From: JBBQYD01 sp942493075
GTDB taxonomy: Bacteria > Verrucomicrobiota > Verrucomicrobiia > Limisphaerales > UBA8199
DNA length: 64,000 bases
Direction of reading: 5' to 3'
Assembly: GCA_942493075.1 (NCBI GenBank)
Contig: OW818681.1
Location: 1,674,001 to 1,738,000 of the forward strand
The notes beneath the pieces are model-generated. The model was not told the DNA's origin and ran no database searches. It saw only the letters and a list, made by a program, of their open reading frames with translations. Numbering within the stretch: position 1 is the first letter of the stretch; every line of letters begins with the position of its first letter. This document shows positions 17,501-26,252 of the stretch, one piece after another. The position numbers and the translations under genes are program-made.

Positions 17501-18045
17501 ACGTATTGAAATGTGATATCCCCGGGTTGCTCATTATCGAGCCAAAGGTTTTCGGTGACGCGCGCGGCTTCTTCCTGGAAAGTTACAATCGCCAGCGTTA
17601 TTGCGACGTTGGAGTGCCGGTTGAGTTTGTTCAGGACAATATTTCCTTCTCAACCAGGGGTATTCTGCGGGGATTGCATTTCCAAAACCCGAATCCGCAG
17701 GCGAAGTTGCTTCAGGTTCTTCAAGGCGAGGTGTATGACGTGGCGGTGGATTTGCGGCGAAGTTCACCCACATTCGGGCAGTGGCACGGTTTAGCTCTTT
17801 CTTCAGAAAACAAGCGCCAGTTTTTCATCCCGGCCGGTTTCGCGCACGGCTTCCAGGTGGTAAGTGAGACCGCCTTGTTTCAATACAAGTGCGACAACTT
17901 TTACTCCCCGAAAGATGAGTGCACCCTGAGGTGGGATGACCCCAAGCTAGGCATCCCCTGGCCGCTGGATAATCCGCAACTCTCTGACAAGGACGCGCGG
18001 GGGGTGCCGCTAGCCGAGATCCCGGCAGCGAAGCTTTTTGCCTGA
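17497..18045 (+). CDS. rfbC: dTDP-4-dehydrorhamnose 3,5-epimerase
   Basis: Third enzyme of the pathway, a cupin-fold epimerase of 182 residues. Visible blocks are GFFLESYN, FVQDNISFS, the catalytic His block GILRGLHFQ, VYDVAVDLRRSSPTFGQW, FFIPAGFAHGFQV (cupin ligands and catalytic Tyr region), and the C-terminal LRWDDPKLGIPWPL. The start overlaps the rfbA stop by 4 nt, implying coupled translation. Confidence 0.97.
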   Translation: MNVLKCDIPGLLIIEPKVFGDARGFFLESYNRQRYCDVGVPVEFVQDNISFSTRGILRGLHFQNPNPQAKLLQVLQGEVYDVAVDLRRSSPTFGQWHGLALSSENKRQFFIPAGFAHGFQVVSETALFQYKCDNFYSPKDECTLRWDDPKLGIPWPLDNPQLSDKDARGVPLAEIPAAKLFA

Positions 18046-18055
18046 GGCACACAAG

Positions 18056-18931
18056 ATGGAACAACCACGCATATTGATCGTTGGCAAAGTAGGGCAGGTG
18101 GGTTGGGAGTTGCGCCGGACTCTCGCGCCTCTTGCCCAGGTAACCGCTGTCGATTTCCCCGAAATCGACCTCACCAAACCGGAGTCGATCCGGCAGTGGA
18201 TACAGGAATCGCGTCCCCAGTTGGTGATCAATGCAGCGGCATACACAGCGGTGGACAAAGCGGAGGTGGACCTCGATATCGCCCAAAAGATCAACGCCAC
18301 AGGCCCGGGGATTTTAGCCGAAGAAGCCGCCAGAATCGGCGCATGGATGGTTCATTACTCCACAGATTACGTCTTTGATGGGACCAAGAACCAACCTTAC
18401 GTGGAGACGGACAACCCTAATCCCTTGGGGGCTTATGGGCGGACCAAGTTGGCTGGAGACGAAGCGGTGCGAGCGGCCAACCCGCGCCACTTGATATTCA
18501 GGCTCTGCTGGGTGTACGGGGCACGCGGCGGTAATTTCATGCTCACGATGATGCGCCTGGCTCGCGAGCGCGAGAAACTTCGGGTAGTGGGTGATCAATT
18601 TGGGTGCCCAACATGGTCTCGCATGATCGCCGAGACCACTGCCATGGCGCTGAACAAAGTTCTGCGTGAGCCGACGGCTGATTGTGCGGGAACCTATCAT
18701 TTGGCGGCTTCCGGCAGCACCAGTTGGCACGGGTTCGCTCAAGCGATTATTGACCTGATGCCGGCGGTCGAGAAAAAGTGTTCATCTGTTGAGGCTATCG
18801 CTTCCTCTGAGTATCCGACACCGGCACGACGCCCGGCGTATTCTGTGTTGAACTGTGACAAATTGCAGCGGACCTTCGGCCTCAAATTGCCGCAATGGGA
18901 CGAAAGCCTCCGACAGGTAACCGAGAAATAA
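18056..18931 (+). CDS. rfbD: dTDP-4-dehydrorhamnose reductase
   Basis: Last step of dTDP-L-rhamnose synthesis, an NAD(P)H-dependent SDR of 291 residues. The nucleotide-binding motif is GKVGQVG, a mild variant of the usual GxxGQLG. Then come VINAAAYTAVDKAE, YSTDYVFDG, and the catalytic YGRTKLAGD (Tyr-x-x-x-Lys), followed by RLCWVYGARGGNF. The ATG at 18056 lies 10 nt after the rfbC stop; a TTG seven residues earlier is not needed. Confidence 0.96.
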   Translation: MEQPRILIVGKVGQVGWELRRTLAPLAQVTAVDFPEIDLTKPESIRQWIQESRPQLVINAAAYTAVDKAEVDLDIAQKINATGPGILAEEAARIGAWMVHYSTDYVFDGTKNQPYVETDNPNPLGAYGRTKLAGDEAVRAANPRHLIFRLCWVYGARGGNFMLTMMRLAREREKLRVVGDQFGCPTWSRMIAETTAMALNKVLREPTADCAGTYHLAASGSTSWHGFAQAIIDLMPAVEKKCSSVEAIASSEYPTPARRPAYSVLNCDKLQRTFGLKLPQWDESLRQVTEK

Positions 18932-18956
18932 ACTTTCAGCTTATAACGCATCTATT

Positions 18957-19967
18957 ATGAACCTGCTTATTACTGGCGGTGCCGGATTCATTGGCTCGAA
19001 CCTGGTTCAACTGGTCATTTCACGACCAGAAATCCAGAAGCTGGTTAACCTGGATTGCCTTACTTACGCAGGGCACCTCGAGAATTTGGCGCCGGTGCAG
19101 AACCACCCAAAGTATGTGTGGGAAAAGGCTGATCTACGGGATAAGACCGCAACTCTCGGGGTTGTGGAGCGGCACGGGATCACCCACGTGATGCACCTGG
19201 CGGCGGAGTCGCACGTTGACCGATCCATAACCGGCCCGGGAGATTTTATCCAGACGAACATTGTTGGAACGTTCAATTTGCTGGAAGCCTGCCGCACCGT
19301 CTGGGGCGGGAACTTCAAGGATAAGCGGTTTCACCATGTGTCCACGGATGAGGTTTACGGCAGCTTGGGCGCTACCGGTTTCTTCACCGAAACCACGCCT
19401 TATGCGCCGAACTCCCCGTACTCGGCGAGCAAGGCCTCAAGTGATATGCTCGTGCGCGCCTACCATCATACATATGGGCTGCCCACGGTCATTACGAATT
19501 GCTCCAACAACTATGGGCCATTCCAATTTCCTGAAAAACTTATCCCGGTCGTGATCCAAAGTGTTCTGCAACGAAAGTCCATCCCGGTCTATGGAGATGG
19601 CATGAATGTGCGGGACTGGCTTTACGTCGTGGATCACGCGGAAGCCCTCTGGCAGGTCGCCACGCGCGGCAAAGAAGGCGAGACCTATAACATCGGTGGC
19701 CACAATGAATGGGCAAACATCCACATTGTTCAACTGATCTGCGATCTGGTGGACGAGATGGCGCCGGAACTGGGTGGCAACTCACGAAAACTCATTACCT
19801 TTGTTAAGGACCGTCTGGGGCACGACCGCCGGTATGCAATTGATGCCTCCAAGATCCAGCGTGAGCTGGGCTGGGTTCCTGAGCACACCTTCGAACAAGG
19901 CATTCGCAAGACCGTTCGCTGGTACCTGGATAATCAACCCTGGGTAAAAGCCGTACTCAGACATTGA
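18957..19967 (+). CDS. rfbB: dTDP-glucose 4,6-dehydratase
   Basis: Second step of the pathway. The 336-residue extended SDR begins MNLLITGGAGFIGSN. It has HLAAESHVDRSI, the substrate block STDEVYGSLG, the catalytic YSASKASSD (Tyr-x-x-x-Lys), NCSNNYGPFQFPEKLIP and RDWLYVVDHAEA, all diagnostic of RmlB. It is last in the rfb order A-C-D-B, 25 nt after rfbD. A CDP-alcohol transferase starts 43 nt later. Confidence 0.97.
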   Translation: MNLLITGGAGFIGSNLVQLVISRPEIQKLVNLDCLTYAGHLENLAPVQNHPKYVWEKADLRDKTATLGVVERHGITHVMHLAAESHVDRSITGPGDFIQTNIVGTFNLLEACRTVWGGNFKDKRFHHVSTDEVYGSLGATGFFTETTPYAPNSPYSASKASSDMLVRAYHHTYGLPTVITNCSNNYGPFQFPEKLIPVVIQSVLQRKSIPVYGDGMNVRDWLYVVDHAEALWQVATRGKEGETYNIGGHNEWANIHIVQLICDLVDEMAPELGGNSRKLITFVKDRLGHDRRYAIDASKIQRELGWVPEHTFEQGIRKTVRWYLDNQPWVKAVLRH

Positions 19968-20010
19968 CCCGCGCAAAGCAGCAGCTTAGCTTCGGAGAGA
20001 CGCGGCACGA

Positions 20011-20655
20011 ATGACTTTCTCCCAACGCCAAAAGTTTTATTTTGTCCAGGCACTCACCCTGGCGCGAATCCCGCTTATCCTGATTTTCCTGGCGGTGACG
20101 GTTTGGTTTGGGGCTCACACGCCGGAACCGTGGTTCATTTTCGCATTCACGGCCATGATTCTATCGGCAGTGACCGACATGTTTGACGGTTATTTCGCGC
20201 GCAAGTTTAAGGTCACATCCAACCTGGGCAGCTATGCCGATCCGATGACCGACAAGGTGTTTTACCTGACCACATTCCCGGTTCTGGTGTATCTTGCGGC
20301 GCGGCAGGAACAGCATCTGCACGCCAAGCTCCTCGTCATTCTTGCTATTCTGTTTTTGCTGCGCGACCAGTGGGTCACTTTTCTACGCTCCCTGGGTGCT
20401 CTCCATAATCTGAGTGCCAAAGCGAACTGGTCAGGCAAAGCCCGCACCATCATCTCGTTCCCCACGATCTGTGTGATCTACTACTTTCTGGCGGCGCCCA
20501 AGGATTGGTTTCTGAAGATCCCGCTTAACCTGGTTTACGCTCTGGAAGTCATCAGCCTTGCTATCAACATCATTTCGATCTTTGTTTACACGGCCAATTT
20601 TTGGCCCGCAATGAAGGCCGAGTTGCGTGTGCCGGGCGAAAACGAGCCCTCCTGA
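20011..20655 (+). CDS. CDP-alcohol phosphatidyltransferase (PgsA-like)
   Basis: A 214-residue inner-membrane enzyme of phospholipid head-group synthesis. The family signature DG-x2-AR-x8-G-x3-D-x3-D is exact: DGYFARKFKVTSNLGSYADPMTD. About five or six membrane helices are visible. Length and start (QALTLARIPLIL) fit CDP-diacylglycerol:glycerol-3-phosphate 3-phosphatidyltransferase, but related members make other lipids, so the symbol is left blank. It may be co-transcribed with rfbB, 43 nt upstream. It converges with the ArsR-methyltransferase gene, leaving only 3 nt between stops. Confidence 0.9.
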   Translation: MTFSQRQKFYFVQALTLARIPLILIFLAVTVWFGAHTPEPWFIFAFTAMILSAVTDMFDGYFARKFKVTSNLGSYADPMTDKVFYLTTFPVLVYLAARQEQHLHAKLLVILAILFLLRDQWVTFLRSLGALHNLSAKANWSGKARTIISFPTICVIYYFLAAPKDWFLKIPLNLVYALEVISLAINIISIFVYTANFWPAMKAELRVPGENEPS

Positions 20656-20658
20656 AAA

Positions 20659-21585
20659 CTACTTTTGGCCGCTGGCCAGGACTGTTTCGAAATGGGGCGG
20701 CTGTTCCTCGCGAGCGACCACGCTGATTTCTATCTTCTTGAATCCGGCTCGTTCCAACCAGGTGTGTAAATCGCTTTCCGCAAATCCGAGCCAGCGATCT
20801 CCGTAGGCGTCGTGAGCCTGCTCGAACTGATGCTTCGCCAGATCAAGGATCATGATGTTCCCACCGGTCTTGAGAATTCGGTGAGCCCCAGCGATTGCAC
20901 GCGATGGTTCTTCCGCGTGATGTAGCGCCTGACTCAAGATCACCAGGTCCACACTCTCGGGATCGACAGGCGGATTCTGCAAATCGCCCAGGCGAAACTC
21001 CAGGTTCTTCAGATTGTTCTTTTTAGCCTTGGCCGCACCGAATTCGACAATTTTCTCCGAGTTATCTACGGCAATTACCTTCTTGCAGCGGCGGGCCAGC
21101 AACTCGCTCACGAGCCCCTCGCCGGCACCTAGATCCGCAACTACCAACGGCGGCAGGATGCGCAACAGGAGGTGTCCGAAGGCTTGCCAGGAGCGTCCCG
21201 GACCATAAACGCGGTCGAACCGACCCGCTACGTGGTTGAAGTAAACCTGTGCTTGCTCGCGGCGGCGGGTCAGTATCCGCTTCAAGTTGACCTGGTCTCC
21301 CCCATGCTCAGGGAGTTCGACTGCTCCACGAATCGCGATCCGGACAAATTCTCCGCCTCCATTCGCGGCAGGAGCCAGCTTGTAGAAGGTGCGCTTTCCT
21401 TCACGTCTGGATTGAACAAGCTCCGAATCCAGCAGCAAGCCCAGGTGAGTTGATATGCGTGATTGTCCCATGCGAGTGATTTCCTGGAGCTCGTTCACAG
21501 AAAGCTCATCCTTCTCCAGAAGCGCTATAATGCGCAGCCGGGTTGGGTCTGAGAGCGCCCGAAGATATCGCAAAGTGGAGGACAT
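20659..21585 (-). CDS. ArsR-type regulator fused to a class I SAM methyltransferase
   Basis: Residues 1-75 form an ArsR-like winged helix (LRALSDPTRLRIIALLEKDELSVNELQ, then QSRISTHLGLLLDSELVQSRREGKRTFYKL). After a linker the C-terminal ~170 residues are a Rossmann methyltransferase: motif I VVADLGAGEGLVSELLA, acidic post-I VIAVDNSE, motif IV DLVILSQALHHAEEP, and HRILKTGGNIMILDL. Such ArsR-methyltransferase fusions are known, but their methyl acceptors are mostly undefined; UbiE-like and arsenite methyltransferase-like relatives exist. No metal-binding cysteine pair is visible in the HTH part, so metal sensing is not supported. It is divergent from the GT2 fusion gene. Confidence 0.92.
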   Translation of the reverse strand: MSSTLRYLRALSDPTRLRIIALLEKDELSVNELQEITRMGQSRISTHLGLLLDSELVQSRREGKRTFYKLAPAANGGGEFVRIAIRGAVELPEHGGDQVNLKRILTRRREQAQVYFNHVAGRFDRVYGPGRSWQAFGHLLLRILPPLVVADLGAGEGLVSELLARRCKKVIAVDNSEKIVEFGAAKAKKNNLKNLEFRLGDLQNPPVDPESVDLVILSQALHHAEEPSRAIAGAHRILKTGGNIMILDLAKHQFEQAHDAYGDRWLGFAESDLHTWLERAGFKKIEISVVAREEQPPHFETVLASGQK

Positions 21586-21726
21586 TGCCGCTACATCCTA
21601 GCGGTTTCCTGTCGCAGCGTCAGCTTCGATTTTTCTTTGGATCATCACGGGCATTGATTCGGGTCCATAGCTCTGATATTTCCAACAGGTTATGATTAAA
21701 TATCGGTTTCATCGCGTCTAAAGACC

Positions 21727-24324
21727 ATGGCAGTTGCGGCGAGCACTCGGCACATGGTTACAGTGGACGGAAAGTTCTTCAGGCTGGGCGAAAAAAAGTT
21801 TTTCGTCAAAGGTCTGGCGTACGGCCCGTTTGCTCCGAACGCCGCAGGTGAGCCCTTCGCCTCTCCTGAGCAAACTGAGCTCGATTTCGCGCTCATAGCG
21901 GGCGCAGGAGCGAACGTGATTCGGGTCTATGACACACCGGGGAAATGGTTTCTTGATTTGGCCGAGACTCATGGGTTGAAGCTGCTCATCGACATTCCAT
22001 GGAACAAGCACCTCTGCTTCCTGGATGACTCGCAGCACAAGACGCAAGCCATTGATCAGGTCCGGCGAGCGGTTTACGGGGCGGCCGGCCATCCGGCGGT
22101 GTTCGCCTTCAGTGTCGCGAATGAAATTCCTCCCGACGTGGTTCGATGGACCGGCGCCAACCGAGTCAGCGCTTTTGTCGAACTCCTCGTTCAGGAAGCG
22201 AAGAGAATTCAGCCGGATTGCCTCTGCACCTATGCCAATTTCCCGCCCACCGAATTTCTAAAGCCCGGCAACCTGGATTTTCTGTGTTTCAATGTTTACC
22301 TGCATCAGCCTGCCGCTTTAAGGGCGTACTTGGCGCGATTGCAGATGATCGCGGATGCCAAGCCGCTCGTGCTTGGAGAATTCGGAATGGATTCCTTGCG
22401 AGAAGGACCCAAGGCCCAGGCTCAATTCTTGGGTGAGCAGGTTGAGAACGCGTTCCGGAGTGGTCTCGCAGGCGCCATCGGGTTCAGCTTCACCGACGAT
22501 TGGTGGCGGGGCGGTCAGCAGGTCGAGGGTTGGGAATTGGGTGTCACCACTCGCGATCGCACTCCCAAGCCGGCCTATTATTCCCTGCAACACGCATTTT
22601 CACAGGCGCCTTATTATCCTCTCCCACGAACTCCGAGAGTCTCGGTTGTAGTCGCGAGCTATAACGGAGATCGAACGTTGAACGCTTGCCTGGATTCCCT
22701 GGAGAAGCTGAACTACCCGGACTACGAAGTGATCCTGGTGGACGACGGCTCAGCAGATACCACTCCTCAAATCGCAGCACGCTATCCCACTGTCCGCTGT
22801 TTTCGGCATGAGAAGAATTTAGGGTTGTCCGTCGCACGCAATACGGGGATAGCCGCTGCAACCGGAGAGATCATTGCCTTTACCGACTCGGACTGCCGTG
22901 CCGACTCAGACTGGCTGTACCATCTGGTTGCTGATTTGCTCAAGAGTGGGTTTGCAGCCATCGGTGGGCCGAATCTGCTTCCGCCAGAAGATTCGCCCGT
23001 AGCGGCCGCCGTAATGGTCTCACCCGGCGGGCCTGCTCATGTGATGCTCACCGACCGTCAGGCTGAACATATCCCCGGCTGTAACATGGCCTTTTACAAA
23101 TGGGCCCTTGAAGAAATTGGCGGGTTCGATCCGATTTTCACAGCGGCGGGGGATGATGTGGACGTTTGCTGGCGCTTGCAGCAGGCCGGGTACAAGATCG
23201 GCTTTAGTCCGGGTGGTTTTGTATGGCATTACCGGCGGTCCACTCTTCGCGATTACCTCAAGCAGCAGCGCGGTTATGGCCTGGCCGAGGCACTATTGGT
23301 TCGAAAACACCCCGAGTATTTCAACGCACTCGGTGGGAGCATTTGGCGCGGGCGCATTTATACTGCCGCCAAATTCGGCCTGCAACTGCGGCAGCCCATT
23401 ATTTATCGGGGATTATTCGGCAGCGCAGGATTCTCGTCTGTTTATGCCGTTGAGCCAGCAAACAGCCTGATGTTTGTCAGCACACTCGAGTACCACGTCG
23501 TGGCGACGCTCACGCTGTGGGTATTGAGCGTGAGCTTCCATTACCTGATACCGCTAGCTGTAACGAGCCTGCTGGTATCCGTTGGCTTTTGCGCCGCCGC
23601 CGGTTACCAGGCGGCGTTGCCTTTCAACAAGCATCGATGGTGGTCCCGTCCGCTGGTTGCGTTGCTGTTTTTCTTGCAGCCAATCGTGCGCGGATGGGCC
23701 CGATACCAGGGGCGCCTGGCGTTGCGCCACGCTGGTTTGACCCAACGTCAGAATTTGAATTCCGCGTTGCTCCAGTATAGCGAGCAGAACCTGCGCGAGA
23801 TCCAGTACTGGTCCGAGCACCGGATTGATCGCCTCAGCCTGGTGGCGGACGTGCTGCGCCGCCTCCATCAGCAGGGCTGGCCCTACAAGCCCGACTCTGG
23901 CTGGAGCGAGTATGATGTGGAAATTCAAGGTGGACGCTGGAGCAACCTGCAAATTACCACGGTGGCTGAAGAACATGCCGAAGGCAAACAGCTCATCCGC
24001 TGCCGGCTGCAACCCCGATGGTCCTTGCCCGCTAAAGCGATCTTCTGGGCGCTCTGCGGATTGCAGTTCCTCGTGCTGGGGCTGACCGCTCCAAACTTCC
24101 GTTGGGTCTTCCTTTCTATTTTGTTGCTGCCAGTTTTCCTCTGGTTTCTACAGCGGGAACACCGAAAATTGCAAAGCCTTGCCCGGGCGTTTCTGGATTC
24201 AGTTGCAGCCGATTGGAAGCTGGTAAAAGTGGTTCAGAAAACGGAAACTGAACCCAAACCGGTCCCTCGTTCGACTGTTTTCACCCAGCCTGATGCGGCC
24301 AGTCCCGAATCAAAAGAATCATGA
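21727..24324 (+). CDS. glycosidase-like domain fused to GT2 glycosyltransferase, membrane protein
   Basis: An 865-residue two-enzyme fusion. Residues ~15-290 look like a TIM-barrel glycoside hydrolase of the GH2/GH5 clan, with candidate acid/base Glu in SVANEIP and nucleophile Glu in LVLGEFGMD. Residues ~304-560 are a GT2 transferase: VSVVVASYNGDRTLNACL, VDDGS, FTDSDCRADSDW (metal Asp), AGDDVDVCWRL (base Asp region), and QQRGYG in the QxxRW position. Hydrophobic segments follow at ~590-660, then a soluble ~110-residue part, then two helices at ~770-805 and a charged tail. No signal peptide precedes the hydrolase domain, so its side of the membrane is unclear. The last 4 nt overlap the thyA start. 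It probably makes or edits an extracellular or cell-surface glycan. Confidence 0.9.
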   Translation: MAVAASTRHMVTVDGKFFRLGEKKFFVKGLAYGPFAPNAAGEPFASPEQTELDFALIAGAGANVIRVYDTPGKWFLDLAETHGLKLLIDIPWNKHLCFLDDSQHKTQAIDQVRRAVYGAAGHPAVFAFSVANEIPPDVVRWTGANRVSAFVELLVQEAKRIQPDCLCTYANFPPTEFLKPGNLDFLCFNVYLHQPAALRAYLARLQMIADAKPLVLGEFGMDSLREGPKAQAQFLGEQVENAFRSGLAGAIGFSFTDDWWRGGQQVEGWELGVTTRDRTPKPAYYSLQHAFSQAPYYPLPRTPRVSVVVASYNGDRTLNACLDSLEKLNYPDYEVILVDDGSADTTPQIAARYPTVRCFRHEKNLGLSVARNTGIAAATGEIIAFTDSDCRADSDWLYHLVADLLKSGFAAIGGPNLLPPEDSPVAAAVMVSPGGPAHVMLTDRQAEHIPGCNMAFYKWALEEIGGFDPIFTAAGDDVDVCWRLQQAGYKIGFSPGGFVWHYRRSTLRDYLKQQRGYGLAEALLVRKHPEYFNALGGSIWRGRIYTAAKFGLQLRQPIIYRGLFGSAGFSSVYAVEPANSLMFVSTLEYHVVATLTLWVLSVSFHYLIPLAVTSLLVSVGFCAAAGYQAALPFNKHRWWSRPLVALLFFLQPIVRGWARYQGRLALRHAGLTQRQNLNSALLQYSEQNLREIQYWSEHRIDRLSLVADVLRRLHQQGWPYKPDSGWSEYDVEIQGGRWSNLQITTVAEEHAEGKQLIRCRLQPRWSLPAKAIFWALCGLQFLVLGLTAPNFRWVFLSILLLPVFLWFLQREHRKLQSLARAFLDSVAADWKLVKVVQKTETEPKPVPRSTVFTQPDAASPESKES

Positions 24325-25155
24325 AGCAGTATCTGGATTTGCTACGGAATATTATCGAGCACGGGTCCCAGCGGGGAGACCGCACTGGCACGGGCACACA
24401 TAGCATTTTTGGCGCTCAGCTCCGCTTCGATCTCGGTGCTGGCTTTCCGCTGGCAACGACAAGAAAGGTTTTCTTTCGGGGCGTTGTCCACGAGTTGCTC
24501 TGGTTTTTGGCGGGGGATACGAACATCAAGTATCTGACGGATAACAAAGTTCACATATGGGATGCGTGGGCAGATGAAGCTGGAAACCTGGGACCGATCT
24601 ATGGGGCTCAATGGCGCGCGTGGGAAACACCCAAGGGAGAACGCATTGACCAGATCGCCCAGGTGGATTGACCAGATCCGCACCAAGCCCGAATCGCGGC
24701 GGCACATCGTCTCCGCCTGGAATCCAGCGGTGCTGCCGGACGAGAGAATCAGTCCGCAAGACAATGTTCGAGCCGGACGTGCCGCTCTCGCCTCATGCCA
24801 TACCTTGTTCCAGTTCTATGTGGCTGAAGGGCGGCTTTCCTGTCTGTTGTATCAGCGGAGCGCCGATACCCCGGTCGGATTGGTTTTCAACATTGCCCAG
24901 TATTCTTTACTCACTCTAATGGTCGCTCAGCAATGCGACCTGCAGCCGGGTGACTTTGTATGGACTGGCGGTGATTGCCATATTTACCTGAACCAGGTCG
25001 ATGGAGTGAAGGAGCAACTGGGCCGCGACCCACGACCGCTGCCGAAACTGGTGATCAAGCGCAGGCCGGCGTCGATCTTTGAGTATCGTCCGGAGGATTT
25101 CGAGTTGCAGGACTACAATCCCCATCCGCCGATAAAGTATCCGGTGGCAGTGTGA
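24321..25155 (+). pseudogene. thyA: thymidylate synthase with single-base frameshift
   Basis: The first frame (24321-24671) carries MKQYLDLLRNIIEHG, the dUMP/folate block DRTGTGTHSIFG, ELLWFLAGDTN, WDAWADE and GPIYGAQWR, then hits TGA after DQIAQV. The second frame resumes at 24667 with IDQIRTKPESRRHIVSAWNP and continues through the catalytic Cys (ASCHTLFQFYV), YQRSADTPVG, GDCHIYLNQ and the C-terminal HPPIKYPVAV. Removing one G from GTGGATT at 24665-24666 restores a continuous 277-residue protein aligned with E. coli ThyA. A ~16-residue insertion before the catalytic Cys is in frame and I believe similar to longer ThyA variants. The disruption may be a sequencing error, since folA is intact nearby, or a true recent inactivation. 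Confidence 0.9.
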
Positions 25156-25474
25156 CAGTTGAATCGGCCTGCCGGGTGAGTGGTTCTTCTTTAGCCTTCA
25201 GTCTTTCCTCTGCCGGTGGCCTATTTACTTAACCGAAAAACAAAGGCGCACCGGGACGGTGCGCGTACTCGCAGTCGAGACGACTCCGCTACACACGGAC
25301 CGCGCATGGTTACGTGGGTTCGTAAGGCACCTCGGTTCATGTCGATGACACAGGTTTTCCTGAGTGGTTGCATGGTGTCGCATCTTTTCCTATGATCTCC
25401 GGCAGTTGTTGGCCTTGGCATGGGATGCAACGCCAGGAGTGTTGCCCGGAAAGCCCGGCTGGCAGATCAGAAGA
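25156..25474. other. intergenic region with one short hairpin
   Basis: No supported gene lies in this 319-nt gap. A 7-bp hairpin (GCGCACC, loop GGGAC, GGTGCGC) sits at 25246-25264 with no T tract after it; its A-rich 5' flank (CGAAAAACAAA) would give T residues on the minus strand. The remaining sequence looks like ordinary spacer leading to the PEP-CTERM gene. Confidence 0.5.
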
Positions 25475-26230
25475 ATGAAGAACCTCAACCTAACTATCAC
25501 CGCAACGCTGGCCGCTCTTAGCATTGTGACGACGCAGGCAGGCGTTACCATAAATCCGTCCGAGGGATACACCATCACCAAGAATGGGACCGACGGTGCT
25601 TTTTTTAACCAGACTGTTCCCAACAACCTTGCACTGGCTGCCAATGGCGCGGTGGCCATTTCCAGCGGTGATTTAGGCCCGCAGTTGCCGGTCCCTTACC
25701 ACATCACCGCTAACATAAACGATGGGTTTTACGGCAATAATGCCAGTTGGATCGGGGGGGAAGGAAATGCTGCCCCTTGGTATGCCGGGGTGCTCTTTCC
25801 CGGAATGGTGGAAATTACTTCGATAGCTTTCGGGCGGGATAACGGCGATCTTACAGGTGAAAATTATCAGCTTACCGACCGTTGTGATGGCACATACAAC
25901 CTCCAATACACTACGGATGGAGGAGCAAGTTGGTTCTCTATTGGCTCGTTAACATATGACCAATCCAGCGGCAGTGATACTGCGCCCGGCGGCTTGTTTA
26001 CCAGTTATCTGCGGAACGAGTATCTTGTGGGAGCGAGTTACCTGGGCGCCATTTTAGCCAATGGGTTGCGCGTCGAGGTTCCTTCAACCGGGATGGGCGG
26101 CAACGCAATTGACGAGCTGGAAGTCTACGGCTCCGTGGTGCCCGTTCCTGAGCCTGCCACTGGTGCTTTAGCAGCACTTGCTATTGGCGCCTGGTGCCTG
26201 AGCAGGCGCCGAGACCAGGGAGTTCGTTAG
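25475..26230 (+). CDS. PEP-CTERM sorted secreted protein
   Basis: From the ATG at 25475 this is a 251-residue exported protein. The N-terminal signal is MKNLNLTITATLAALSIVTTQAG. The C-terminus has the PEP-CTERM tripartite signal: VPVPEPATG, a hydrophobic helix (ALAALAIGAWCL) and a basic end (SRRRDQ). In known systems this is recognised by an exosortase (EpsH/XrtA family) and linked to extracellular polysaccharide. No exosortase is visible in the window. The mature region is rich in Gly, Asn, Ser and Thr, with a discoidin-like beta pattern (YNLQYTTDGGASWFSIG). It interrupts the thyA-folA neighbourhood. Confidence 0.9.
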   Translation: MKNLNLTITATLAALSIVTTQAGVTINPSEGYTITKNGTDGAFFNQTVPNNLALAANGAVAISSGDLGPQLPVPYHITANINDGFYGNNASWIGGEGNAAPWYAGVLFPGMVEITSIAFGRDNGDLTGENYQLTDRCDGTYNLQYTTDGGASWFSIGSLTYDQSSGSDTAPGGLFTSYLRNEYLVGASYLGAILANGLRVEVPSTGMGGNAIDELEVYGSVVPVPEPATGALAALAIGAWCLSRRRDQGVR

Positions 26231-26252
26231 CCAGCAAGTGCGAAGGATCGGC

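Noticed and set aside
24720..24795. A second frameshift in thyA around the ~16-residue insertion before the catalytic Cys
   Set aside because: The frame is continuous on both sides and the insertion is in frame; a similar longer loop seems to occur in some ThyA proteins.
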